Positions 1-8,558 are shown, numbered from the stretch's first letter. The stretch is 64,000 nucleotides of DNA from Legionella anisa (GCF_001467525.1 NZ_LNXS01000042.1:18556-82555), one strand, 5' to 3'. A program made the numbers and translations. Notes: generated by a model from the letters alone, not told the origin.

Positions 1-2
1 GC

Positions 3-179
3 ATGCTTTCTGATACATACAATATTGCGGTCAACGATGGCCAACAATGTTGCGGCCCACTTTATTTTGCTGCTGATCTGTCAACAGGACTGAGGGTATC
101 AGCACATCTTTATAATCCATTATCGGATGCAGATTACTTTTTTCAATGTCTTAATCAATTAGAGTTTTTTATAGGATAA
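3..179 (+). CDS. Class V aminotransferase (SufS / isopenicillin-N-epimerase type), C-terminal end only
   Basis: An open frame runs from the window edge to a TAA at 177-179 and gives 58 residues. The tail reads RVSAHLYNPLSDADYFFQCL. This matches the usual end of PLP-dependent class V aminotransferases, where an R(V/I)S-H-YN strand precedes the last helix. The PLP lysine and the rest of the protein lie upstream of the window, so substrate and reaction cannot be given. The stop is 7 bp before the ATG of the CsiD-like frame, so the two genes are probably co-transcribed. The family call rests on this short tail only. Confidence 0.55.
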   Translation: MLSDTYNIAVNDGQQCCGPLYFAADLSTGLRVSAHLYNPLSDADYFFQCLNQLEFFIG

Positions 180-186
180 GGTTGCT

Positions 187-201
187 ATGAATACATACTA
201 A
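187..201 (+). other. Start and premature stop codon of the CsiD-like gene
   Basis: An ATG at 187, behind a purine-rich stretch (AGGATAAGG), is followed after three codons by TAA at 199-201. The same frame is then open without a break to 1095. The 53 codons between this stop and the GTG at 361 encode residues that align with the CsiD N-terminal half (for example YSRFIIAHKLQEIL). This looks like a nonsense mutation at codon 5 of a 302-residue protein. A sequencing error or an unrecognised start codon between 202 and 360 are the alternatives. Confidence 0.6.
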
Positions 202-360
202 AGTTCGTTAGCACGCATTCGAAGAATAGAAATTGATAGGGAGCTGTGGGGGTATTTCCTTAAGGAAACCGATAACTTTGACCCTATTATTTTAGAAAAA
301 CGTCCTTATAGCCGTTTTATTATTGCCCATAAATTACAGGAAATTCTTGGGCAAAGCACG

Positions 361-1095
361 GTGAACATGCTCGTACACACGGTACAATCGCATGAGTTTG
401 GCGGTGTTTTTATCACATATCCCTATGAAGAATATGATTTTTCTCATCATTTGCGACTTGCTACAGCGGTTGCCTACACCCTTGGTGTCGCCTATTTTGA
501 TGAAATGAGCCAGCATTATTATGCAGCAATCAATTTAGGTCCAAATACACAAGGTGATTCTTTTTTGTCAGAGCCTTACCATGATCTTCGTTTACATACT
601 GATGGGACTTTTTATAAAAAACCAGTGGAATGGGTAGTATTAATCAAAACGAAACAACACGATGTTGATGGCGGTGAATTGACATTGCATCATTTAAACG
701 ACCTTGAGGCGCTTGATACTTTTCTCAGCCATCCATTGGCGTTGGCCCCTTTTTTATTTGAGGCCTCTGCAAGTAAACAATTAAATGCAGGAGTTCAGCA
801 GGCCATTTTTTTTGAAAAAAACGGGATGCTTGGTATACGATTTAGCGATCAATTTTGTCAACCTCAATCATTAGAGCAGGCATTATTTTTACACCATCTA
901 TCGGATTGTTTCGAACAATCGGACGCTCGACTTGTCGATTTTTTTCCTCCTGGGCAAGTTGTGATATTGAATAACAGCTGTTGGTTGCACGGCCGACTAA
1001 AGATAATTCCTAAATTAAACTTTATGCGTCAATTGTTGCGTATACGGGGTGCATTCACGATAGAAAAGGAGATGGAATGCAACAAAATGATATAG
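361..1095 (+). CDS. CsiD/GlaH-like Fe(II)/2-oxoglutarate-dependent oxygenase, 5' part cut off by a stop codon
   Basis: Relatives hydroxylate glutarate to L-2-hydroxyglutarate in the cytoplasm. From the GTG at 361, the metal-binding pair is H79 and D81 (LRLHTDGTF). The distal histidine is H209 in NNSCWLHGR. R223 in MRQLLRIRG fits the 2-oxoglutarate-binding arginine. The segment around residues 70-230 follows E. coli CsiD closely, including the GGE and DQF-QP stretches. CsiD proteins are about 325 residues. This frame yields 244, and the missing part is encoded upstream in the same frame behind a stop at 199-201, so the gene may be a pseudogene or start at an unusual codon. The 3' end overlaps the next gene by 19 bp. 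The neighbours (PLP enzyme, GCS2 ligase) do not resemble the E. coli glutarate operon, so the substrate may differ. Confidence 0.7.
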   Translation: MNMLVHTVQSHEFGGVFITYPYEEYDFSHHLRLATAVAYTLGVAYFDEMSQHYYAAINLGPNTQGDSFLSEPYHDLRLHTDGTFYKKPVEWVVLIKTKQHDVDGGELTLHHLNDLEALDTFLSHPLALAPFLFEASASKQLNAGVQQAIFFEKNGMLGIRFSDQFCQPQSLEQALFLHHLSDCFEQSDARLVDFFPPGQVVILNNSCWLHGRLKIIPKLNFMRQLLRIRGAFTIEKEMECNKMI

Positions 1096-2483
1096 ATTTA
1101 TTTGAACATTTACTCTATAAAGAAACCCAGTATTTAAAGGAAATTGAAAGCCAAGGTTTGCTGTGCGAAGAGCCGCAATGGCAAATTGGCTTGGAATTAG
1201 AAGGATGGTTTATTGATCGTACTTTAATGCCTCAACCCTTGGCACCTAAAATGATAGCTGAATTAAATCAGCCTGAGTTATCTGAAGAAATTACCCAAGA
1301 TGTTTTTGAAATTAACCTTAATCCGATTAACGTCCAAGCTGGTTTTCTTACTCAGTTCGATAAAAATTTAACAACTCTTTATCAACTATGTAACGATTGG
1401 GCAAGTCAAAATAATACTCAAATCATCACCATAGGCATGTTGCCTCATTTATCCCCAAACCATTTTAAGCGTCATTTATTGACGAACAATCTACGCCATC
1501 ATGTACTGAATGAATTGTTATTGAAACAACGAGATTTTCAGCCTTGGTCAATCAAAATCGAGGGAGAAGAAATAATAGAGCTGACCGCTGAGGATATTTG
1601 TCTTGAGGCGGCAACCACGTCGACGCAATTTCATTTAAAAGTCCCGCAACATCAAATGGTTCGTACTTATAATCGCGCCCAATTACTAGCCGCTCCTATG
1701 GTTGCATTAGCTGCCAATGCGCCTTATTTTAATAGTAAATCGTTATGGCAGGACACACGTATTCCATGGGTACAGCAAACTGTTTCAGAACAGCTTCCGC
1801 CAAATTGTTGGATAAATCGAGAAGACAGAGTGCTCTTTGGACATGAATACGTACGAAACTCCATTACGGAGTTATTTCAAAGTAATCTTAAGTTTTCTTC
1901 CTTAGTACCTACAGTCAATTTGGAAAAGGCAGACCTGTTCCACCACTTAAAACAACATAATGGTACGATTTGGCGTTGGAACCGGCCTGTAGTTGGTACG
2001 TGTGATCAATCAGGAGCGTATCATATCCGGTTGGAACATCGAGTTCAAAGTGCAGGGACATCGCCAAGCGATATCGCGGCACAGTTGGGCTTTTATGTTG
2101 GTATTCTTGCTTATTGGCAATTACATGATTTTAACCCGGTAGAAAAAATAGACTTTCAACACATAAGAAATAATTTCTATCAAGCAGCTCGTTTCGGTCT
2201 ACAGACGGAAATCGTATGGGAAAATACTCGATCCGTAAAAATTTTTGATCTGCTTCATTTAGAGCTGCTGCCCAAAGCAAAATTAGGTTTGTTCTCTTTG
2301 GGGTTGTCTACTGCGGAGATTGCATTTTATTTGGATGAAATCTTAAACCAACGCCTTAAACAAGGATTGTCTGGTGCGATTTGGCAACAACAAAAAGTAA
2401 AAAAATACGGCAGTGTCCAAACAATGCTTGAACAATATCATGCTCATCAGCAGACCTTAAAACCTTTATGGTGCTGGGATTAA
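1077..2483 (+). CDS. Glutamate-cysteine ligase family 2 (GCS2-like) carboxylate-amine ligase
   Basis: GCS2 enzymes use ATP to join the gamma-carboxyl of glutamate to an amine, classically cysteine. The 468-residue protein has the early glutamate-rich strand typical of this fold (IGLELEGWFID, about residues 37-47), an EINLNPI segment near 82 and a central IRLEHRVQSAG stretch that fits the ATP/metal site. The length is normal for the family. The ATG lies inside the last codons of the CsiD-like gene with GGAGATGG just before it, so translation is probably coupled. With a PLP enzyme and an Fe/2OG oxygenase upstream, it may belong to a small-molecule pathway rather than general glutathione synthesis. 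Exact substrates cannot be read from the sequence. Confidence 0.6.
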   Translation: MQQNDIDLFEHLLYKETQYLKEIESQGLLCEEPQWQIGLELEGWFIDRTLMPQPLAPKMIAELNQPELSEEITQDVFEINLNPINVQAGFLTQFDKNLTTLYQLCNDWASQNNTQIITIGMLPHLSPNHFKRHLLTNNLRHHVLNELLLKQRDFQPWSIKIEGEEIIELTAEDICLEAATTSTQFHLKVPQHQMVRTYNRAQLLAAPMVALAANAPYFNSKSLWQDTRIPWVQQTVSEQLPPNCWINREDRVLFGHEYVRNSITELFQSNLKFSSLVPTVNLEKADLFHHLKQHNGTIWRWNRPVVGTCDQSGAYHIRLEHRVQSAGTSPSDIAAQLGFYVGILAYWQLHDFNPVEKIDFQHIRNNFYQAARFGLQTEIVWENTRSVKIFDLLHLELLPKAKLGLFSLGLSTAEIAFYLDEILNQRLKQGLSGAIWQQQKVKKYGSVQTMLEQYHAHQQTLKPLWCWD

Positions 2484-2633
2484 CGCTTCGAATTTGGTGT
2501 TAAGTAAATTCACGACAATCAATGTGTGAACTGCGGATCTAGAACGAGCGCACATGCTTCATTTTATTTTTAATTTCTCGCTACATTCCAGGTTGTACTC
2601 CTATTTTAATGGATAATTTAAATCCTTGTTGTG

Positions 2634-2653
2634 TTTAATAAATTCTTAATGTT
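2634..2653 (+). promoter_or_regulatory. PmrA-box-like tandem repeat upstream of the 2715 gene
   Basis: Two half-sites, TTTAATAAA and CTTAATGTT, are separated by TT, so their TTAA cores are 11 bp apart. This is the arrangement of the Legionella PmrA response-regulator box (cTTAATatT-N2-cTTAATatT), which controls many Dot/Icm effector genes. After 7 nt a weak -10 (TAACCT, 2661-2666) follows. The site ends about 60 bp before the start codon. DNA this AT-rich yields such motifs by chance, but spacing and position match two other sites in the window. Confidence 0.55.
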
Positions 2654-2714
2654 TTTTTGTTAACCTATGTTTTTTTAAATAAATAGATAAAAAAATATAG
2701 AGGGCAATAGGGGT

Positions 2715-4190
2715 ATGAGTAATTTATTTTTGTTAAATACAGCGACTTTAGAAGATAAGGATATTTTAAATATTTTGATATTAGCGGGAATTACGAAAGA
2801 GATGGATTTTGATTCAGAGATTGCAAAAGCACCTGCGGGAGTGAAACAATTTCTTGAGCTTGCGAAAATCTATTATGAGCGTAATGAAACAAGTACTTCC
2901 ATTATGAAGTTTACTGTGAAGCCAGGTTTTGAGAGATGTGTCGTTGAGGATGTACCTGCAGAAAAAAATGAAATACGGCTGGTGTGTGATGAACATGATG
3001 GAAACAAATGGTATCTTGTTACGAAACAACCCGATGGAAGTCGTTTTGAAAAAGAAATTTCAAAAATTACCGAGGACGAAGCGCGAAAGAGCTTTCTTTG
3101 CGGGGTAAAATTAGATGAGCTAAAAAGCCATTTAAATCATCAAACAGTAGACACGCTCAATTATCAAGTGTGGCCAAAACTGAAATCCAAATGTTTCTCG
3201 CATCCAAGTCCTCTTCACGAAATGGGTGATCTACTTAGAGCAAATCTTGATAGCCCCAAAAGTGACCTGGAAAATCAGAAAATCAAAAACATTCGCAGGT
3301 ATTTAAATAAAAAAGCCAAAGAGCAAAATGTGTCACTGATTATTTATTCGAATAAGGCAGATGAGGATTCATGTGGACGTAAAGAGAGTCAGTATGTTAA
3401 AGAAAATTTGGAAAGAGAATTAAGCCAAGAGCAACAGTTACACATACTCTATATTGGTGGAGGGCATGGATGGCCTAAGCATAAATGGAATGGCATGTTA
3501 TCTGCTCTGAAGACACAACATGTTGAGGAACTTCATAATTGCTTCACAAAAAGGGACGTTGTGGTCAATAGCATCATTTTTGGAAGTTGCTTTAGCGCAT
3601 CTTATGCAAATGACTTTTCTAACCTGCTTCATCCCCAATGCGGTGTTATGTTATCTTCGACAATTTCTCAAGGCGGGACTAATTTTTTTGAAAATGTAGT
3701 CTCGTTTGTGTTGAGCGAAGAAGATTCCTGTGATTTTTTTAAAACAATCCCGCGAAGCCTGCAAGTTTCCCACGCGCCAAGTCCAACAGGAATTTGTATT
3801 TCTAACAAGGAAAAGCACTTTGGGTTAGAATTAAGCGAAGAGGAGACGGGGTTACCCATTCATTCTGTAGAGGATGAATATGAATTAAGCTTAAGCATAG
3901 TAATACGGTTGAGAAAGGCAAAACCGGAGAGTATTTTTGGTATTTCATTGGATGAGTGTCATGATGAACACCAAAAAGTCGAATTCAACAAATTGCTCAG
4001 TAAAGCGCTCGACTTCCAAGAAGGTGATGAGGATATTGAAGATCTCCCCAGTAAGAAGATGGACAAACCTTCATCTGAAAAGGGCTGGAGTCCTTTAGCT
4101 AAATTTTCTTTATTTGCCGGAGGAGTCATTTTGATCGGAGGTAGTTGTTACCTTTTGAGCCAGTATAAAGGGGGATCAAGCGTCAAATAA
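2715..4190 (+). CDS. Putative clan CD (caspase/gingipain-like) cysteine protease with C-terminal membrane anchor; effector candidate
   Basis: I do not recognise a named family. Residues 242-300 resemble the catalytic core of clan CD peptidases. A hydrophobic strand ends in GGGHGW (H251-G252), and 41 residues later a second hydrophobic strand ends in GSCFSA (C292). Caspases and gingipains place their His-Cys pair in the same context. There is no N-terminal signal peptide. An acidic, polar stretch (EGDEDIED, about residues 436-443) precedes one predicted membrane helix near residues 464-483, leaving a short basic tail. That would suit a tail-anchored protein delivered into a host membrane. The PmrA-like box upstream supports regulation as a Dot/Icm substrate. 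An inactive or unrelated fold remains possible. Confidence 0.5.
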   Translation: MSNLFLLNTATLEDKDILNILILAGITKEMDFDSEIAKAPAGVKQFLELAKIYYERNETSTSIMKFTVKPGFERCVVEDVPAEKNEIRLVCDEHDGNKWYLVTKQPDGSRFEKEISKITEDEARKSFLCGVKLDELKSHLNHQTVDTLNYQVWPKLKSKCFSHPSPLHEMGDLLRANLDSPKSDLENQKIKNIRRYLNKKAKEQNVSLIIYSNKADEDSCGRKESQYVKENLERELSQEQQLHILYIGGGHGWPKHKWNGMLSALKTQHVEELHNCFTKRDVVVNSIIFGSCFSASYANDFSNLLHPQCGVMLSSTISQGGTNFFENVVSFVLSEEDSCDFFKTIPRSLQVSHAPSPTGICISNKEKHFGLELSEEETGLPIHSVEDEYELSLSIVIRLRKAKPESIFGISLDECHDEHQKVEFNKLLSKALDFQEGDEDIEDLPSKKMDKPSSEKGWSPLAKFSLFAGGVILIGGSCYLLSQYKGGSSVK

Positions 4191-4230
4191 GTACCCGACC
4201 GGTTATATGGTAAATTTTATGCAGGATTAT

Positions 4231-4325
4231 TAGAGGCTGTTTACCTTTCTACTGTCTTGACCAAACTGTCCTGATTTTCTGTGCTCCGGTACTCGAAAAT
4301 CAGGACAGTTTGACTCAATCTAGCG
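4231..4325 (+). repeat. Dispersed inverted repeat, family A (AGGGTCTGTTT type)
   Basis: The element starts with GAGGCTGTTTACCTTTCTAC and contains a 17-bp inverted repeat (AAACTGTCCTGATTTTC and its complement) around a short loop. It ends in GACTCAATCTAGCGAT. Parts recur at 8559-8616, 20324-20375, 56437-56580 and 63603-63690. It carries no protein and looks like a REP- or MITE-type element. The long hairpin could also stop transcription between the two flanking genes. Confidence 0.7.
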
Positions 4326-4448
4326 ATGAATTGTTACATGGTATTTCAAATAAATGTGATAAATAAAATCGCACAATGGAAAGTATTAGACATAATTAGA
4401 TTGGTTTTGATAGAGTTATCCTATTCTTTTAAAGTGATAAGAAATCTA

Positions 4449-5342
4449 ATGGATGATACAAAACTTTATTCTAAAAGTTGGATAACTACTTACGAACCAG
4501 ATCTCTTCGCTTTGTTACATCGTTTACCACATAAATCGGCAAATTCGCGTATTCGCCCTGTTCTAAACATTGTGCGTCAAATTGCTAGTGCACAAACAGC
4601 ATTATCAGATTCCGTAACATCAGAGCTGAATACAGCCCATCAAAAGTTACTTAATGATCTCTACGAACAACTTCGCACATCACTGACTGAAAATAATTAT
4701 GGCTCTACTTGGTTTACCCGGATTATTGAGGGTTATTGTTCTGGTGATCATGTGTTATACAAGCGGTTGAGTCACTTTATTCAGGGAGCAATTGGTCCAG
4801 TAATCAAATTATCAGAGTGTGTTAGGGACAAAAATAAATCATTGGCAATTGAGTTTCCTGATCAGGAAATGCGCGATATATTTTTGCATCGATCCGGTTT
4901 AAATAAAGAAACCGATTCAATAATCCTTCATGAAAATAGTGTTTATCTCCCGGCTTTTTTGTCAAAAAATCAGCAGTTAGCCGTTACTTTTTCGACGATT
5001 AAATCTAAAGATAACTTTATTTATCTGCTTAATTTAGATAAAACAAGGCTTGTTGCTTCTAATACCGACGATTGCACACTTTATATCAATGATAGACGCA
5101 TACATGACACTGCTTCAAAGTTTCATATCGCAGTACTATGTCCCTATTTCGCCGAACGTCTTAAAATACAATATGTATCTCATATGCTTGCTCAAGCATA
5201 TCGAGATGGTACTGGTTTTTTTAGTCAGACTAAATTTCCCATTGAGTTGGCAGTAAAAATTGCCTCGGATGCATCCTCATCTGAGGCAATTTCTATGGAT
5301 GAGAAAACGCAAATTGCATCTTACAGTTTTCATCGACCTTAA
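4449..5342 (+). CDS. Hypothetical protein
   Basis: The frame is open from 4326, but its first codons overlap the repeat element, so the ATG at 4449 (MDDTKLYSKSW) is preferred. It gives about 297 residues. No signal peptide or clear membrane helix is visible, and I recognise no catalytic motif. The protein mixes helical and beta-prone stretches and contains short cysteine-bearing segments (EGYCSGDH, KLSECVRDK). It converges with the glycosidase gene on the other strand with 1 bp between the stop codons. Neighbouring genes look like effectors, but no PmrA-like box precedes this one. Function unknown; an upstream start is possible because no strong ribosome binding site marks 4449. Confidence 0.6.
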   Translation: MDDTKLYSKSWITTYEPDLFALLHRLPHKSANSRIRPVLNIVRQIASAQTALSDSVTSELNTAHQKLLNDLYEQLRTSLTENNYGSTWFTRIIEGYCSGDHVLYKRLSHFIQGAIGPVIKLSECVRDKNKSLAIEFPDQEMRDIFLHRSGLNKETDSIILHENSVYLPAFLSKNQQLAVTFSTIKSKDNFIYLLNLDKTRLVASNTDDCTLYINDRRIHDTASKFHIAVLCPYFAERLKIQYVSHMLAQAYRDGTGFFSQTKFPIELAVKIASDASSSEAISMDEKTQIASYSFHRP

Positions 5343-5343
5343 G

Positions 5344-6450
5344 TTAGCGTTTAATATAATAAGTATAGGTTACGTCATCATCTGTTTTGGCTGATGGTTT
5401 TTCATCAAAACTCCATTTCTTACTGGGGATATCTGAGTCATCCTTGGCAAATAAGGTATGCCGACCTACATTTTTAAAGCCCAAGCAATTAGGCTTTGGT
5501 CGCTCCGTTGCAGCTCCAGCATCACAGGTTTTTGTTTGCACAGTGACTGTTTTTTTACCAAACGCACTTAATCCGTGGTAGTAAAACTCTACAGATCCAC
5601 TATTATCCAAATTGATGGCATCAGTACAGCCGAGTGCTGCAAATAAATCCGCAAACTCTTCTGCAGTAACACCACAATTCCGATCAGGATTATGAATGAC
5701 CATAATAACAACTTGAGTGCCATTATTTTTGTAGCCAACACCGGTACGTGGCAATCGATTTGCATGGTTATTATTTAAATCGGGTGTTTTTAATTTCGTT
5801 TCATCCCTTAGAATAATAAATCCAGATACGGCATTTTTATCCTCATAAAAATTGGGATTTGTTTGTAACGTATCATCAATATCCTGATGTGAGATGATAG
5901 ATGCTGTTTTATTTCCAGTATCAAAAACGATGGTATCTAACCCAACATTATTCTGATCAAGTACCTTATGGGTGGAAACCAGTTCACCACCGCTTACTGA
6001 TAATCCAGCAATATAGGTGCGTGGTTGCGTTCTAGGGTTGATTTTTTCACCTTCATTAGGAACACCAGTTGTCCATACATTAAACCAATTCGCATTGACT
6101 AATAAATCGGGTATAGCACTACCAGGGTGACCTTGTGTCCAGTTGTCACGCCATTCTTTTAATGTGAATAATGGCGCATCGAATTGCCCACCAGTATAAC
6201 TATTACCATAGCGGTCGGGAAATTTAGGACCATTGGGAACAAATGTTTCATATAGGGATAATGGAATCACAGCATAATAACCTTGAACTTTCTCACGATT
6301 CGGGTTTTGACTCAAAATTTCATCAAAATTTGGCAGAGAGCGGATGTCTTGTACTTCTGTGGCAGGTATAATCCCAGCAATTTTTTCATTTACTTTATCA
6401 GTTTTTGTTTTTAGCTTACTAAACACAGGTTTATCCTCTTTATAATTCAT
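5344..6450 (-). CDS. Phosphodiester glycosidase domain (NAGPA/PF09992-like) protein, leaderless; effector candidate
   Basis: NAGPA-type enzymes remove a sugar from a sugar-phosphodiester; the animal enzyme uncovers mannose-6-phosphate on lysosomal hydrolases. The core is in the C-terminal half. GVGYKNNGTQVVIMVI is followed by the helix TAEEFADLFAALGC and then DAINLDNSGSVEFYYHG, which matches the family signature (A-NLDGGGS). The middle of the 368-residue protein carries a beta-rich part that fits the same domain. There is no signal peptide (MNYKEDKPVFSKLKTKTDK), unlike secreted bacterial homologues, and the tail is polar and charged (SAKTDDDVTYTYYIKR). These features and a PmrA-like promoter suggest a translocated protein. 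The target is unknown. Confidence 0.65.
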   Translation of the reverse strand: MNYKEDKPVFSKLKTKTDKVNEKIAGIIPATEVQDIRSLPNFDEILSQNPNREKVQGYYAVIPLSLYETFVPNGPKFPDRYGNSYTGGQFDAPLFTLKEWRDNWTQGHPGSAIPDLLVNANWFNVWTTGVPNEGEKINPRTQPRTYIAGLSVSGGELVSTHKVLDQNNVGLDTIVFDTGNKTASIISHQDIDDTLQTNPNFYEDKNAVSGFIILRDETKLKTPDLNNNHANRLPRTGVGYKNNGTQVVIMVIHNPDRNCGVTAEEFADLFAALGCTDAINLDNSGSVEFYYHGLSAFGKKTVTVQTKTCDAGAATERPKPNCLGFKNVGRHTLFAKDDSDIPSKKWSFDEKPSAKTDDDVTYTYYIKR

Positions 6451-6468
6451 TTTGTCTTTTTTTTGACA

Positions 6469-6501
6469 ATAATATTCTCAATACATTAAGGAAATATTAA
6501 A
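6469..6501 (-). promoter_or_regulatory. PmrA-box-like promoter of the glycosidase gene
   Basis: On the minus strand, TTTAATATT, a TC spacer and CTTAATGTA (6482-6501) form two direct half-sites with TTAA cores 11 bp apart. Seven nucleotides further on is a -10 element, TATTAT (6469-6474). This is the closest match in the window to the PmrA box and has the same 7-nt gap as the site at 16111. It ends about 20 bp upstream of the start codon, so the transcript leader would be very short. Confidence 0.65.
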
Positions 6502-6540
6502 AAAGATCAAATTGTTTATTTTTTGTTGTTTGTATGCATT

Positions 6541-6596
6541 GTAGCCTGGGTGCAGCGCAGCGAAACCCGGGTTCTGCTACGCTGCACCCAGGCTAC
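6541..6596. repeat. Dispersed inverted repeat, family B (GTAGCCTGGGTGMAGCG type)
   Basis: The arms GTAGCCTGGGTGCAGCG and CGCTGCACCCAGGCTAC face each other around a central part containing ACCCGGGT. Copies with slightly different arms occur at 47638-47718 and 52244-52329. The structure is that of a REP-like palindromic element able to form a long hairpin. Confidence 0.85.
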
Positions 6597-6821
6597 AAAT
6601 CTTTCTAGTAAGATGTGCCCAAACCAATTGTTCCCTTAGGGGTGAGCACTTACACTATTGCCGAACAATTCGGTGATCTCTTTATCTCAGTCACCACAAT
6701 TAAAAATGGTATTCCGTGCACCCTCTACATTAGGTATATAATGGGCATGTTCTAACCTGGAGTGATGTAATTATCGATAAAATATGGTGTAATAAAAATT
6801 GCCACACACTTTGAGTTATAC

Positions 6822-8555
6822 ATGATGCCAAGTCGTTTGATTACATTATTTTGTACTACTCTATTCAGTTGTCAGGTCTCCATTGCAAGTCCATCTAAAG
6901 TGTTTCCACTAGATTTTGAAGTTGCGACCATTCATTCGATTCATCATGCACTTGCGCAGCATCAAATATCGTGTTTACAGCTCATCAATGCGTATCTGGA
7001 GCGTATTAAAAGATACAACTTGAGTGTAAAGAGCAAGGCACCAATCAATGCTTTTAGTGAACTCAATCCTTCAGTGTTAACGTATGCACGACAGTTAGAT
7101 GATTATTATAAAAAAACAGGTCAGGCATTAGGGCCGCTCCATTGTATTCCCGTTATTTTGAAAGATAATATTGATTCTTTTGATATGACCACCACATCAG
7201 GATCTTATGCTTTATTGGGAAGTCAACCAATACACGATGCTTTTTTAGTGAAAAAATTACGCGATGCTGGCGCCATTATTTTGGGAAAAGGGGGAATGGA
7301 TGAGTTTGCCTGGGGGATGTTCGGCATCAGCAGTCGTAGTGGTAGAATTGGTAATGCTTATGATCCCAACCAAAATCCTGGGGGATCGAGTGGTGGACCA
7401 GCCGCTGCAGTCAGCGCTCATTTTGCTTTGCTTGGTATAGGCACCGATAACAGTGGCTCGGTCAGAATACCTTCTGCATTTAATGGCTTGGTCGGACTAC
7501 GCCCAAGTACTGGCTTAATCAGCCAGAGCGGTATTTTTCCAATGGGTAATCTTGATGGAACAGCAGGGCCAATTGCGCGGAGTACACAGGACTTGGCCAT
7601 TTTACTCGATGTGATTGCGCAGCCTGATTCTCAGGATCATAAAACACTCAATATTCCTCGAGTAAACACTTATTCTAGGTTTCTGAAAAGCAATGGCTTA
7701 AATAACAAGAGAATTGGCATTGTACGTAATGTAAATGGTATTAATCCATTCAATAAGATGTCCTTGCCCATTGAAGAAATAATAAACAAAGCCACAAAGG
7801 ATATGCAGAAAATGGGTGCGACGTTCATCGATATCACGCTTCCAGATTTCAATAATGATCGACAATTCAATCAAGCTGGAGAAATCCAGGACGTGAATCA
7901 ATATCTTGCCTCATTTCCATCGACCAGGAAGAACTTTCGTGATATTTGTGAATCGAACCGTACAAGAAATTTTGGTTCGATTAAAGATTGCCTGCATTTT
8001 ATGAAAAACACTGCAAGCAAACTCAGCGTACCTTATCAAAAAGCTTTAGAAAATTTTAAGAAAAATAAGACATATGTTGAACAGATTATGGATAAAAATC
8101 AGTTGGATGCTTTACTCATGCCGATTACTTCGAATGGAACAGCGACGTATGATGCGATGAAAGTGAATACTTGGCGAGCTCCAATCTCATCTAATTCTGG
8201 ATTACCTGCGCTTAGTATTAATGTTGGCTATAGCCAAGATACGCATATGCCTATTGGTGTTGAATTAATCAGTAAACAATATCAAGAGGGAACTTTGATT
8301 GAGATTGCATATGCTTATGAGATGCAGGCGAAGCAAAGCATTCTGCCACTTATGCCGGAAGAAAATTTGACTCTGTTACATTTTACTATTCCAGAATTAA
8401 ATAATTTATTTACGCTCCTGGGTAAAAATGCCTATGAGAAATTTTTAATTCACAGCAAGAACTCCAGTCCTCTTTCGGATGACCTGACAGCGGAACGGTT
8501 TAGAAAGATAACAGCCAATACAATTCAGAAATATACGGAATTAATTGGGAAATAA
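6822..8555 (+). CDS. Exported amidase-signature family hydrolase
   Basis: Amidase-signature enzymes cleave amide bonds with a Ser-cisSer-Lys triad. The lysine is K114 in PVILKDNID. The cis-serine is in GGSSGGPAAA (residues 187-196). The nucleophile is S213 in GTDNSGSVRIPS. All three motifs have normal spacing. The first 22 residues form a signal peptide (LITLFCTTLFSCQVSIA), so it acts in the periplasm or outside the cell. At 577 residues it is longer than a typical bacterial amidase because of about 60 helical residues at the C terminus. The ATG at 6822 is followed at once by a second ATG and either could be used. The gene stands alone between repeats, so the substrate (peptide, acyl amide or other) is not indicated. 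Confidence 0.88.
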   Translation: MMPSRLITLFCTTLFSCQVSIASPSKVFPLDFEVATIHSIHHALAQHQISCLQLINAYLERIKRYNLSVKSKAPINAFSELNPSVLTYARQLDDYYKKTGQALGPLHCIPVILKDNIDSFDMTTTSGSYALLGSQPIHDAFLVKKLRDAGAIILGKGGMDEFAWGMFGISSRSGRIGNAYDPNQNPGGSSGGPAAAVSAHFALLGIGTDNSGSVRIPSAFNGLVGLRPSTGLISQSGIFPMGNLDGTAGPIARSTQDLAILLDVIAQPDSQDHKTLNIPRVNTYSRFLKSNGLNNKRIGIVRNVNGINPFNKMSLPIEEIINKATKDMQKMGATFIDITLPDFNNDRQFNQAGEIQDVNQYLASFPSTRKNFRDICESNRTRNFGSIKDCLHFMKNTASKLSVPYQKALENFKKNKTYVEQIMDKNQLDALLMPITSNGTATYDAMKVNTWRAPISSNSGLPALSINVGYSQDTHMPIGVELISKQYQEGTLIEIAYAYEMQAKQSILPLMPEENLTLLHFTIPELNNLFTLLGKNAYEKFLIHSKNSSPLSDDLTAERFRKITANTIQKYTELIGK

Positions 8556-8558
8556 ATT

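Larger units (their letters stand above)
6451..6821. other. Divergent intergenic region between glycosidase and amidase genes
   Basis: This 371-bp stretch holds the PmrA-like promoter of the leftward gene (6469-6501) and one family B inverted repeat (6541-6596). The remaining 220 bp show no recognisable gene. A 38-codon frame at 6642-6755 has no supporting evidence. A leader and promoter for the amidase must lie in the last 100 bp, but I cannot place them with confidence. Confidence 0.5.

Noticed and set aside
6642..6755. A 38-codon frame starting with GTG (STYTIAEQFGDLF...) that looks slightly like a helix-turn-helix remnant
   Set aside because: No ribosome binding site, no complete domain and too short to distinguish from chance.
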